Shown here: positions 1 to 5,328 of the stretch, one piece after another
Layout of the letters: every line of letters begins with the position of its first letter
Position numbering within the stretch: position 1 is the stretch's first letter
From: Balneolales bacterium
GTDB taxonomy: Bacteria; Bacteroidota; Rhodothermia; Balneolales; Natronogracilivirgulaceae
DNA: 5,328 nucleotides
Reading direction: 5' to 3'
Assembly: GCA_007120555.1 (NCBI GenBank)
Contig: SKNL01000194.1
Location: 1 to 5,328, forward strand
The notes under the pieces: generated by a model
Database searches by the model: none
The model's input: only the letters and a program-made list of their open reading frames with translations
Told to the model about the DNA's origin: nothing
Position numbers and translations under genes: made by a program

Positions 1-522
1 CAGGAGTTTGCGGAAGACCTGAAACCCGACATCGAGAGAAGCGCCGGCAGCCTGGCCGAAGTGCTGGAGCAGATTGACGATGTACTCAAGGATCGCGGCA
101 AAGAGGATATCAGGGAGGCCATCAGTGCGCTGAACAGGTCCTCGCAGCAGATCAACCGGCTTCTGGAGGCACGAAGCGCCGATCTGGATGCGTCCATCAT
201 CCATTTGAAACAGACGCTTGCCAATCTCGATACGCTGAGCGCCGACAGCCAGCAGCAGCTGGAAGAGATTCTGTCCAACCTGGAGACGACAACGCGGGAT
301 CTGTCGGTCATATCCAGCGAACTGGGTGGGGTAAGCACCGAGCTGCACGTGATGATGCAGCAGATCAACAGCGGTGAAGGCACACTGGGACGACTGATCC
401 AGGACCCCTCCCTCTATGAGAACCTGGACAGCATGGCCGTCAATCTCAAAAACATCTCCCGCATCCTCGAAGAAGACCCCCGGCACTTCCTCAAGCACAT
501 GCGCCTGGTCGACATATTCTGA
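1..522 (+). CDS. mlaD: MCE/MlaD-family lipid transport protein, C-terminal part (5' end outside window)
   Basis: The reading frame is open from base 1 to a TGA at 520-522, giving 173 residues with no start in the window; the GTG at 61 is an internal Val codon, not a credible start. What is visible is a long, mostly helical, Leu/Gln/Ser-rich stretch (about residues 1-120) with heptad-like spacing. It is followed by the Gly-Glu-Gly-Thr-Leu-Gly-Arg-Leu block and Asp-Pro-Ser-Leu-Tyr (about residues 125-140), and ends near Asp-Pro-Arg-His-Phe. This G-x-GTLG-x-L-x-x-DP-x-LY tail is characteristic of MCE proteins. In that family, an N-terminal membrane anchor and MCE domain form the periplasmic substrate-binding ring of an ABC phospholipid transporter with MlaE permease and MlaF ATPase. 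Neither the MCE domain nor the partner genes lie in the window, so the exact subtype is uncertain. The gene is separated from ppiD by 207 bases and is probably the end of its own operon. Confidence 0.82.
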   Translation, partial: QEFAEDLKPDIERSAGSLAEVLEQIDDVLKDRGKEDIREAISALNRSSQQINRLLEARSADLDASIIHLKQTLANLDTLSADSQQQLEEILSNLETTTRDLSVISSELGGVSTELHVMMQQINSGEGTLGRLIQDPSLYENLDSMAVNLKNISRILEEDPRHFLKHMRLVDIF

Positions 523-552
523 GGCCAGGGCTGGATGCCGGTATGAACGAGC

Positions 553-601
553 GGTTTGATGTGCATGCATGCCGGGTCTGTCCGAATTTCTGCACCAAAC
601 C
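553..601 (+). other. Imperfect inverted repeat (possible RNA hairpin) after the MCE gene
   Basis: Bases 553-565 pair with 591-601. GGTTTG (553-558) pairs with CAAACC (596-601), then after a two-base bulge (AT, 559-560) GTGCA (561-565) pairs with TGCAC (591-595). This gives 11 pairs around a 25-base loop. A small CGGG/TCCG stem (573-576 with 581-584) could form inside the loop. It begins 31 bases after the MCE stop. No T-run follows, so it does not look like a standard intrinsic terminator; it may be a 3'-end stabilising structure or a chance repeat. Confidence 0.35.
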
Positions 602-628
602 AAATATGGCTTCGTTATACCTAATAGC

Positions 629-659
629 TTTGTAATTCGCGTCAATTGCCGTATCTTTC
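629..659 (+). promoter_or_regulatory. Candidate promoter for ppiD-ribD
   Basis: TTTG at 629-632 is followed after 19 bases by TATCTTTC at 652-659. This matches the Bacteroidota housekeeping promoter form (TTTG at -33, TAnnTTTG at -7) except for the last base. Read as a sigma70 promoter, the same place offers TTGTAA (630-635), a 16-base spacer and TATCTT (652-657), four of six matches in each box. Transcription would start near 666 and leave a leader of about 64 bases before ppiD. No other good candidate was found in the gap. The call rests on consensus matching alone. Confidence 0.4.
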
Positions 660-718
660 CAAGCTATTACATGAAGTCGTAACCGACATTCCAAACCACT
701 TTTCAATTATACGTTTCT

Positions 719-729
719 GAGGTTTTTTT
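719..729 (+). promoter_or_regulatory. Ribosome binding site of ppiD with a T7 spacer
   Basis: GAGG (719-722) lies seven bases before the ATG at 730. The spacer is entirely thymine (723-729). This supports ATG 730 as the ppiD start, and the protein begins immediately with the basic stretch and membrane anchor expected of the family. Confidence 0.6.
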
Positions 730-2817
730 ATGGGTTTGATGCAAAAACTAAGATCCGGCACCAAGTACATTATCTGGATCCTGATCCTCTCATTCGGACT
801 CCTTTGGGTGCTAGCCGATACCCAGGTGTTTGACGCCATGATGGCAGGTCCGCGGAACATGGGCGAAGTAAACCGCGATCCCGTATCATGGGCCGAGTTC
901 AACCAGCGGATCAATCTCTACACCGAGCAGTACCGGGAGCGGACAGGAGTCAGCCCTGACAGCGAATTGCGGGCACAGTATGAAGAAATGGCCTGGGAAC
1001 AGCTGGTAGTGGACAAGATACTGAAACAGAAAATGGAGGATATGGGAATTACGGTAACCGATTCCGAGCTGATGGATATGGTTACCGGTGATGATCCCGA
1101 TCCCTTCATCCGCCAGCAGTTCACCCGTGAGGACGGGACCATCGACAGGGTTGCACTTCAGAATGCAATCGAGGCGCCGGAAAACCGTGAAATCTGGATC
1201 ATGATCGAACAGCAGCTTCGCGATCAGCGCCGCCAGCAGAAACTGAACCAGTTCGTCGAGTCCTCGCTGCGTGTCAGTGACTTCGAGGTGCAGCAGCACT
1301 ACAAGCGGCAAAACAGCCGGGCCAACTTCCAGTTTGTGCGGTTCCCGTTTTCGGACATTCCTTCGGATGAGATAGATGTGAGTGATTCGGAAGCCCGCGC
1401 CTTTTACCGCAACAATGAGCACCGCTTCCAGAGAAACAAGACCTGGCGCTTCTCCTATGTGACATTTTCCATTGCACCGACAGAAGCCGACACGATGCGG
1501 ACACTCCAGTATCTTGACCAGCTTCGCGATAATTTCCGTGTTACAGAGAATGTCGAACGCTTCCTGTCCGATCATTTCTCCGAGACCGACTATTTCGAAA
1601 ATTTCCTGAAAGCGTCCGAGGTTCGGTTTGAGCATCTCAAGGCGTTTGAACTGGATGTGGACGAAGTCAGCGAACCCTATGTCTACAACAACAGGGCGCA
1701 CATGGTCCGCCTCCTGGAAGAACGTCCGGCTGACCAGACCTATGTGCGTGTTCGCCAGCTCCGTCTTACGGATAGTGACGCCGGCCGTGAACTTGCCGGG
1801 GAACTCATCGGACGCGTCCGTCAGGGCGAGTCGTTTGCAGCCCTGGCAGAATCCTATTCCACGCACAGTCCGTCTGCGCAACGCGGAGGCGACCTTGGCT
1901 ATATCGAACGGGATGACAAGCCCGCAGACCAGGCCAGCGCCATATTCGCCGCTTCCACCGGATCGGTGATCGGTCCGCTCGCCGGTGATGATGGCATCTA
2001 CCTTTTCCAGATCGTTGACCGTACCAGCCGGGACATCCGTTTTGCCGACCTGAGCCAGGATGTAGAACCCGATCCGTTTGAGACGGTGCAGCGCCTGGCC
2101 AACGAGGCCGAGGACTTCCAGTATTTCGCTCATGCGGATGGATTTGTCAGCGAAGCCGAGCGCAGCGGATTTACGGTCCAGGAGGCAGTAGCCACCGAGG
2201 GCACCCCGTTCATTTCCGGACTTGGACAAAGCCGCATGGTCCTCAACGAACTTCAGCACATGAGAAGGGGAAACATCTCCGATGTCATTGAGACCGAAGA
2301 CATGTTTATGGTGTTCCGGGTGGATGAGGTAATCCCGGAAGGCACCCGTCCCCTTGATGAGGTCCGCTCCCAGGTGGAATCACTCGTGCGTGAGCAGAAA
2401 CGCAAGGAAATCATGACCCAGCGCGTGAGCGAGATGCTGGACGGCATCGCTTCACTTGAGGAGCTGGCTGAAACCAGCGGCAAATCGGTCCAGAGTGCAG
2501 AGCGCATTCGCCTGAACGCCGCCACGGTTCCCGGCGCCGGCCGCGAACCGAAAGTTGTGGGAGCCGCTTTTTCCCTTTCGGAGGGACAGCTTTCGCCCGT
2601 GATCACCGGAAATAATGCCGCATTTGTGATGGTAGTGGAAAGCCGCACCATGGCCGATCCCGCCGCCATGACCACCACGGAGCGCCGCCAGATCCGTGAG
2701 GAGCTGCAGCAGCAGAAAAACACCGTATTCGGATCGGTCTGGGTGGATCGACTCAAAGCCGATGCCGACATCCGGGATTTCCGCACCCAGCAGCGCATGA
2801 TGCAGCGGCCCATGTAA
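730..2817 (+). CDS. ppiD: PpiD/SurA-type peptidylprolyl isomerase-like periplasmic chaperone
   Basis: This 695-residue protein has the PpiD plan. A short basic N-terminus (K6, R8, K12) precedes one hydrophobic membrane segment (about 12-29), so the rest should sit in the periplasm. A SurA_N-like helical chaperone region follows (about 43-190). A parvulin-type domain (about 338-430) shows the family core Phe-Ala-x-Leu-Ala-x-x-Tyr-Ser (369-377) and Gly-Gly-Asp-Leu-Gly (386-390). Further parvulin-like half-repeats appear near 510-560 and 575-640. The two histidines usual in active parvulins are absent: Gln343 replaces the first (expected SHIL) and Tyr424 the second (expected GYHI). Isomerase activity is therefore doubtful and a holdase/chaperone role for newly secreted proteins is more likely; E. 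coli PpiD likewise has an inactive parvulin domain. Length is near the family norm (about 600-700). The start is supported by GAGG seven bases upstream. The stop lies two bases before ribD, suggesting co-transcription. Confidence 0.88.
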   Translation: MGLMQKLRSGTKYIIWILILSFGLLWVLADTQVFDAMMAGPRNMGEVNRDPVSWAEFNQRINLYTEQYRERTGVSPDSELRAQYEEMAWEQLVVDKILKQKMEDMGITVTDSELMDMVTGDDPDPFIRQQFTREDGTIDRVALQNAIEAPENREIWIMIEQQLRDQRRQQKLNQFVESSLRVSDFEVQQHYKRQNSRANFQFVRFPFSDIPSDEIDVSDSEARAFYRNNEHRFQRNKTWRFSYVTFSIAPTEADTMRTLQYLDQLRDNFRVTENVERFLSDHFSETDYFENFLKASEVRFEHLKAFELDVDEVSEPYVYNNRAHMVRLLEERPADQTYVRVRQLRLTDSDAGRELAGELIGRVRQGESFAALAESYSTHSPSAQRGGDLGYIERDDKPADQASAIFAASTGSVIGPLAGDDGIYLFQIVDRTSRDIRFADLSQDVEPDPFETVQRLANEAEDFQYFAHADGFVSEAERSGFTVQEAVATEGTPFISGLGQSRMVLNELQHMRRGNISDVIETEDMFMVFRVDEVIPEGTRPLDEVRSQVESLVREQKRKEIMTQRVSEMLDGIASLEELAETSGKSVQSAERIRLNAATVPGAGREPKVVGAAFSLSEGQLSPVITGNNAAFVMVVESRTMADPAAMTTTERRQIREELQQQKNTVFGSVWVDRLKADADIRDFRTQQRMMQRPM

Positions 2818-2819
2818 GT

Positions 2820-3944
2820 ATGCATGACGCATCCGCCGAAGATATAAAAAGAATGAGGCGGGCCCTCCGGCTTGCCGAAAAGGGAAAGGGATACGTTGCT
2901 CCCAATCCGCTGGTAGGATGCGTCATTTACTCCCGTGAGGGTGTGCTCATCGGGCAGGGATACCATGAGCGGTATGGCCAGGCACATGCGGAGATCAACG
3001 CCCTGCGCTCTGTAAAAGACCGCTCGGACCTGCTGGACGCGACCGTTTACGTCACGCTGGAACCCTGCTCTCATCAGGGGAAAACCCCGCCATGCGCCCC
3101 AGAACTGGCAAAATATCCGCTTAAGCGGGTTGTAGTGGCCATGACCGACCCGAATCCGCAGGTCAACGGCAATGGGATTGCCTATCTCAGATCGAAAGGG
3201 ATTGCCGTGGTGACCGGCGTGCTCGAAGAAGAGGCCCGGAAACTGAACGAAGTATTCCTGTTCAACATGCGGTTCGGCAAGCCCTATGTCATCCTCAAAG
3301 TGGCCCAGACCCTCGATGGCTATATTGCCGCACCAGACGGTCACTCCCGGTGGATATCCGGTGAGGAAGCCCGCAAACGCGTTCACCAGTGGCGGGGCGA
3401 ATACGATGCCGTGATGGTGGGACGCAACACCGCGCTGCTCGACAATCCCCGGCTCACCGTCCGGCATGTAAGCGGCCGCCAGCCGCGGCGCATCGTGATT
3501 GACGGGCCCGGCACCCTGCCGTCCGATCTTCATCTATTCAGCGACATCCACGAGGAAAAGACCATTAGGGTCACCTGCAATCCGGGCCTTTCGGCAAAGG
3601 CTGATGATCCGGCCCTTGGACTGCTGCAACCCGACTACTTCCGCGGAAAGACCGTGCATGTCCCGGAACTCAACGGTCACTGCAACCTGGAACAGGCCAT
3701 CAACAGGGTCGGGGAACTGGGGGTGTCATCCATCCTGGTGGAAGCGGGCAGCCAGCTCGCATCGGCGCTTGTGCGGGACAATCTGGTGGACAAGCTCCAC
3801 CTCTTCATAGCGCCAAAGATGCTGGGCGGCGGTACGCGCAGCTTTCTGGGGCTCGGGATCGAACGGATGAGCGAGATCATCGGTTTCCGTTCTGCCGGGT
3901 GGACCAAAGCCGGCGACGACATGCTTTTCACCGGTTATTTTTGA
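2820..3944 (+). CDS. ribD: Bifunctional riboflavin biosynthesis protein RibD (deaminase/reductase)
   Basis: RibD catalyses two cytoplasmic steps of riboflavin synthesis: deamination of 2,5-diamino-6-ribosylamino-4(3H)-pyrimidinone 5'-phosphate, then NADPH-dependent reduction of the ribosyl side chain. The N-terminal cytidine-deaminase-like domain (about 6-150) shows Pro-Asn-Pro-Leu-Val-Gly-Cys (28-34) and the complete zinc site: His56-Ala-Glu58, with Glu58 the catalytic proton carrier, plus Cys83 and Cys92 in the PCSH and PPCA motifs. The reductase domain (about 153-374) shows Leu-Asp-Gly-Tyr-Ile-Ala (165-170), a Val-Gly-x-x-Thr block ending Asp-Asn-Pro-Arg-Leu-Thr-Val-Arg (200-215), Val-Glu-Ala-Gly (307-310) and Ala-Pro-Lys-Met-Leu-Gly-Gly (331-337). 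At 374 residues it has the normal family length and looks intact. ATG 2820 follows the ppiD TAA by two bases and lacks a clear Shine-Dalgarno, so translation is probably coupled to ppiD. An internal ATG at 2853 would still retain the first conserved block, but 2820 gives the more typical N-terminus. Confidence 0.96.
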   Translation: MHDASAEDIKRMRRALRLAEKGKGYVAPNPLVGCVIYSREGVLIGQGYHERYGQAHAEINALRSVKDRSDLLDATVYVTLEPCSHQGKTPPCAPELAKYPLKRVVVAMTDPNPQVNGNGIAYLRSKGIAVVTGVLEEEARKLNEVFLFNMRFGKPYVILKVAQTLDGYIAAPDGHSRWISGEEARKRVHQWRGEYDAVMVGRNTALLDNPRLTVRHVSGRQPRRIVIDGPGTLPSDLHLFSDIHEEKTIRVTCNPGLSAKADDPALGLLQPDYFRGKTVHVPELNGHCNLEQAINRVGELGVSSILVEAGSQLASALVRDNLVDKLHLFIAPKMLGGGTRSFLGLGIERMSEIIGFRSAGWTKAGDDMLFTGYF

Positions 3945-3994
3945 CAGACTTTTTTTATACAGCGTATTAATCTCGCCAGATCGTTTTTTGACAG
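3938..3994 (+). repeat. Two direct copies of TTTTTGACAG
   Basis: The 10-mer TTTTTGACAG occurs at 3938-3947, across the ribD stop codon, and again at 3985-3994, 47 bases later, in the short ribD-ribE gap. Each copy contains TTGACA, the sigma70 -35 consensus. Only the first has a reasonable -10 at normal spacing. The copies may be two promoter elements, a regulator site, or coincidence in T-rich DNA. Confidence 0.4.
3941..3970 (+). promoter_or_regulatory. Candidate sigma70-like promoter for ribE
   Basis: A perfect TTGACA (3941-3946), overlapping the ribD stop, is followed after 18 bases by TATTAA (3965-3970), which matches four of six positions of TATAAT. Transcription would start near 3977, giving a leader of about 76 bases before ribE. 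The 108-base gap is AT-rich compared with the flanking genes, which fits a promoter region. No FMN-riboswitch core was found here. The Bacteroidota-type -33/-7 pattern is not met at this site, so the call is tentative for this lineage. Confidence 0.35.
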
Positions 3995-4040
3995 CACGTT
4001 TCTTTTGCAAGAACTGATAACTCATCCACACAGGTAAACA

Positions 4041-4045
4041 GGGAG
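4041..4045 (+). promoter_or_regulatory. Ribosome binding site of ribE
   Basis: GGGAG, preceded by CA, lies seven bases upstream of the ATG at 4053. It supports that start, which also gives the expected Met-Phe-x-Gly-Ile N-terminus of riboflavin synthase. Confidence 0.6.
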
Positions 4046-4052
4046 AAAACCG

Positions 4053-4721
4053 ATGTTCAACGGCATCATTGAAGAATTGGGCAAAGTCATATCCGTCAAG
4101 GATATAGGCGGGGGCAAGGAGCTCACCATATCGTGCAGGCTGGCATCCGCCATGGAGGTGGACAACAGTCTTTGCGTGAACGGGGTATGCCAGACGGTGG
4201 TGCGGCTGGACAAGCACTCCGTTACGGTGCAGGTGGTGGAGGAGACGCTCCGCAAAACCGCGCTGGGAGAACTCAAGCCGGGATCGGAGGTCAATCTGGA
4301 GCGATCCCTTTCCCTTGACCAGCGCATTGACGGGCATCTTGTCCAAGGCCATGTGGATACGACCGGCGAAATGCTGGATGTCCGGAAGGAGGGCACGAAC
4401 TGGCTGTGCACGATCGGTTATGATCCGGAGTGGCGCGACCTGATCGTTGGCCGCGGCAGCATAGCCATTGACGGCATCAGTCTGACGGTCGCCCGCGAAA
4501 CAGGCAACCAGTTCACAGTGGCCATAATCCCTTACACGTGGGATCACACCGTGATAAAAAACCGGAAAAAGGGAGACCGAGTGAACCTGGAGTTTGATAT
4601 CCTCGGCAAGTATGTCCTGCGCTTCATGCAGAACAGGGAAGATGGGGTCCGGAGCGGCGGATCGGCCGGCACGGTGACCGAACAGCTGCTGCGCGAGAGC
4701 GGTTTTACCGGAGAGAGTTGA
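4053..4721 (+). CDS. ribE: Riboflavin synthase, alpha subunit
   Basis: Riboflavin synthase converts two molecules of 6,7-dimethyl-8-ribityllumazine into riboflavin and the diaminopyrimidine precursor, the last step of the pathway, in the cytoplasm as a homotrimer. The 222 residues form the typical tandem of two lumazine-binding barrels. The N-terminal barrel (about 1-88) opens with Met-Phe-Asn-Gly-Ile-Ile-Glu-Glu and includes Ser39, Asn43-Gly-Val-Cys46-Gln-Thr48-Val and Glu-Glu-Thr-Leu-Arg (63-67). The second barrel (about 94-191) includes His95-Leu-Val-Gln-Gly-His100-Val-Asp, Asp-Gly-Ile-Ser143-Leu-Thr145-Val and Val-Asn-Leu-Glu-x-Asp-x-x-Gly-Lys-Tyr-Val (178-188). The tail ends in a Thr-Glu-x-Leu-Leu-x-x-x-Gly-Phe motif common in the family. 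Asn3 replaces the usual Thr in MFTGI, a small deviation. Length is slightly above the common 200-215. The gene lies 108 bases after ribD, converges on lptD, and its last 11 codons fall within a tandem DNA duplication. Confidence 0.95.
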   Translation: MFNGIIEELGKVISVKDIGGGKELTISCRLASAMEVDNSLCVNGVCQTVVRLDKHSVTVQVVEETLRKTALGELKPGSEVNLERSLSLDQRIDGHLVQGHVDTTGEMLDVRKEGTNWLCTIGYDPEWRDLIVGRGSIAIDGISLTVARETGNQFTVAIIPYTWDHTVIKNRKKGDRVNLEFDILGKYVLRFMQNREDGVRSGGSAGTVTEQLLRESGFTGES

Positions 4722-4779
4722 CCGGGATGATGCTCTGCGGGAGCAGGTTTTACCGGAACCGGTTGATCGGGCTGCTGCT
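4689..4779. repeat. Imperfect 45/46-bp tandem duplication across the ribE/lptD convergent junction
   Basis: Unit 1 (4689-4734) and unit 2 (4735-4779) are adjacent. They share a perfect 12-base core, GGTTTTACCGGA, at 4701-4712 and 4746-4757, and both begin with CTGCG. After the core, 15 of 22 bases match (GTTGA, CGGG and TGCT are shared). One single-base gap near the core accounts for the 46/45 difference. Unit 1 holds the last 11 codons and stop of ribE; unit 2 holds the stop and last nine codons of lptD on the other strand. Read in the lptD direction, both units encode a nine-residue tail (SIIPVNSLR and SSSPINRFR) ending at the same TAA, because the core offset of 45 bases keeps phase. The identity is visible by eye; the age and mechanism of the duplication are inference. 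Confidence 0.7.
4730..4751 (+). terminator. Possible weak intrinsic terminator of ribE
   Basis: TGCTC (4731-4735) pairs with GAGCA (4741-4745), with an additional T-G pair inside, around a GCG loop. GG and TTTT (4748-4751) follow on the plus strand. The stem is short (five to six pairs) and the T-run has only four bases, so termination would be weak. The hairpin forms across the junction of the two tandem repeat units. Nothing comparable serves lptD on the other strand, where no T-run follows the hairpin. Confidence 0.3.
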
Positions 4780-5328
4780 GCGTTCCAGGTTGTTGAGTCC
4801 CGGAAGTTTCTGGAAAAGGCCATGCAGCTGGGAATCACGCACCGAAAGGCGGAAGAGAAAGAATTTGAAATCCCCGAACGGGTTCCACTGAAAGCTGAGG
4901 TCCCAGCAGTGCAGGTTGCGTGTGACATTGAACCGGGACGGAGTGAGCTCCTTGTCGATGAAGTCATAGCCGAGCGAGGTCCCTACCTGCCACTCCGGGG
5001 TAAGCCGGAACTGGATGCTTTGTGCGTTGATCACGGCCGACCGCGTAATACCGGTGCCGGGGCCCCTTCGCCAGCGGTAATTGAAACTCAGGCTCATGGA
5101 CCATGGAACGTCCACCCGTTCCACCTGCCCGTGATAGATGGCCTCGTCAATCGGGTGGAAGCGAGACTGGTCCAGCGGGTCATAATGCTCCGGATAGTGC
5201 CATTTCGGCTGCTCAAACCGGCCCCGCCCGTTGGGGCCGCCGCTGCTGAAGCGTGTGCTTGCGGCAAAACTGAAATTGACAAGCCGCATGAACTGGTTGC
5301 TGTCCTTCCATATGTAGCGGTCAATCAG
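4750..5328 (-). CDS. lptD: LPS-assembly protein LptD (OstA family), C-terminal 192 residues; 5' end outside window
   Basis: On the minus strand the frame is open from the window edge (5328) to a TAA at 4752-4750. The Met codon at 5287-5289 is internal, since the frame continues another 13 codons to the edge. The visible part alternates polar and aromatic residues as in outer-membrane beta strands. It carries signatures of the Bacteroidota-type LptD C-terminus: Val-Pro-Trp-Ser followed by Leu-Ser-Phe-Asn-Tyr, Leu-Thr-Pro-Glu-Trp then Gly-Tyr-Asp-Phe, and above all Leu-His-Cys-Trp-Asp-Leu-Ser-Phe-Gln-Trp-Asn-Pro-Phe-Gly (about 4873-4914). LptD forms the outer-membrane barrel, plugged by LptE, through which the periplasmic Lpt bridge delivers lipopolysaccharide to the cell surface. 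The last residues, SSSPINRFR, lie in the duplicated DNA described at 4689-4779. The gene converges on ribE with only 28 bases between the stops. The N-terminal OstA domain and signal peptide are not in the window. Confidence 0.85.
   Translation of the reverse strand: MIDRYIWKDSNQFMRLVNFSFAASTRFSSGGPNGRGRFEQPKWHYPEHYDPLDQSRFHPIDEAIYHGQVERVDVPWSMSLSFNYRWRRGPGTGITRSAVINAQSIQFRLTPEWQVGTSLGYDFIDKELTPSRFNVTRNLHCWDLSFQWNPFGDFKFFLFRLSVRDSQLHGLFQKLPGLNNLERSSSPINRFR

Noticed and set aside
61..522. GTG at 61 as the true start of the MCE protein
   Set aside because: The frame is open to base 1 and the sequence before 61 continues the same helical, charged pattern. A complete MCE protein also needs a membrane anchor and MCE domain, which must lie upstream.
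543..635. A 30-codon plus-strand ORF with a Cys-x-x-Cys-x-x-x-Cys spacing in the MCE-ppiD gap
   Set aside because: No ribosome binding site at a suitable distance, it overlaps the candidate promoter and the inverted repeat, and three cysteines in 30 codons is not enough to claim a gene.
705..720. TACGTTTC (710-717) as a second -7 element for ppiD
   Set aside because: It has no TTTG at the right distance upstream and would place the transcript start within the ribosome binding site spacer.
886..2259. Long open frame of 457 codons on the minus strand opposite ppiD, and similar ones at 2253-3533 and 3726-4967
   Set aside because: Within each gene they overlie (ppiD, ribD, ribE), these frames are codon-aligned with the sense gene, so they stay open simply because the sense gene lacks TTA, CTA and TCA codons. 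They end exactly at such a codon (for example TCA at 886-888 and 3726-3728) and their translations show no recognisable protein family.
3942..3960. T-run (3950-3956) after ribD as an intrinsic terminator
   Set aside because: No convincing GC-rich stem lies immediately upstream. A possible CCGGGTG/CACCGG pairing is imperfect, has a loop of nearly 30 bases, and lies within the ribD coding end.
3945..4052. FMN (RFN) riboswitch before ribE
   Set aside because: The gap is only 108 bases and I could not find the conserved RFN core segments or the pairing arms; the sequence is AT-rich and unstructured to the eye.
4699..5328. Open plus-strand frame running across lptD to the window edge
   Set aside because: It is codon-aligned antisense to lptD and open for the same reason. 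The lptD frame has clear family motifs; this one has none.

Overview
The window is an ordinary chromosomal stretch from a Gram-negative bacterium. It is most likely a member of Bacteroidota or a close relative (the Balneolota/Rhodothermota side). Three things suggest this. The minus-strand protein at the right end has the C-terminal signature of Bacteroidota-type LptD (Leu-His-Cys-Trp followed by a Trp-Asn-Pro-Phe-Gly motif). The riboflavin synthase carries the Bacteroidota-like Asp-Gly-His-Leu-Val-Gln-Gly-His block. A TTTG-N19-TANNTTTG-like promoter lies before ppiD. The DNA is moderately GC-rich, and TTA, CTA and TCA codons are scarce. The lineage is inferred from motifs only; no search was run.

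Layout, left to right: (1) 1-522 (+), the C-terminal end of an MCE/MlaD-type lipid-transport protein that enters from outside the window. (2) 523-729, a 207-base gap with an 11-bp bulged inverted repeat and, closer to the next gene, a candidate promoter. (3) 730-2817 (+), a 695-residue PpiD/SurA-type membrane-anchored periplasmic folding factor. (4) 2820-3944 (+), ribD, starting two bases after the ppiD stop. (5) 3945-4052, a 108-base AT-rich leader with a sigma70-like promoter but no FMN riboswitch. (6) 4053-4721 (+), ribE, riboflavin synthase. (7) 4722-4749, a 28-base convergent junction lying inside an imperfect 45/46-bp tandem duplication. (8) 4750-5328 (-), the C-terminal 192 residues of LptD, which runs off the right edge.

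Two themes are interleaved. Three genes concern the outer membrane: the MCE protein moves phospholipid between the membranes, PpiD helps newly exported proteins fold, and LptD inserts lipopolysaccharide into the outer leaflet. The other two make riboflavin: RibD carries out the second and third steps (deamination and reduction) and RibE the last. The close ppiD-ribD spacing suggests one transcript, while ribE probably has its own promoter as well.

I found no mobile element, CRISPR array, tRNA, rRNA, or sign of an undescribed multi-gene system. The least expected features are the tandem duplication that spans both stop codons of the convergent ribE/lptD pair, the loss of both signature histidines in the PpiD parvulin domain, and the hairpin downstream of the MCE gene.
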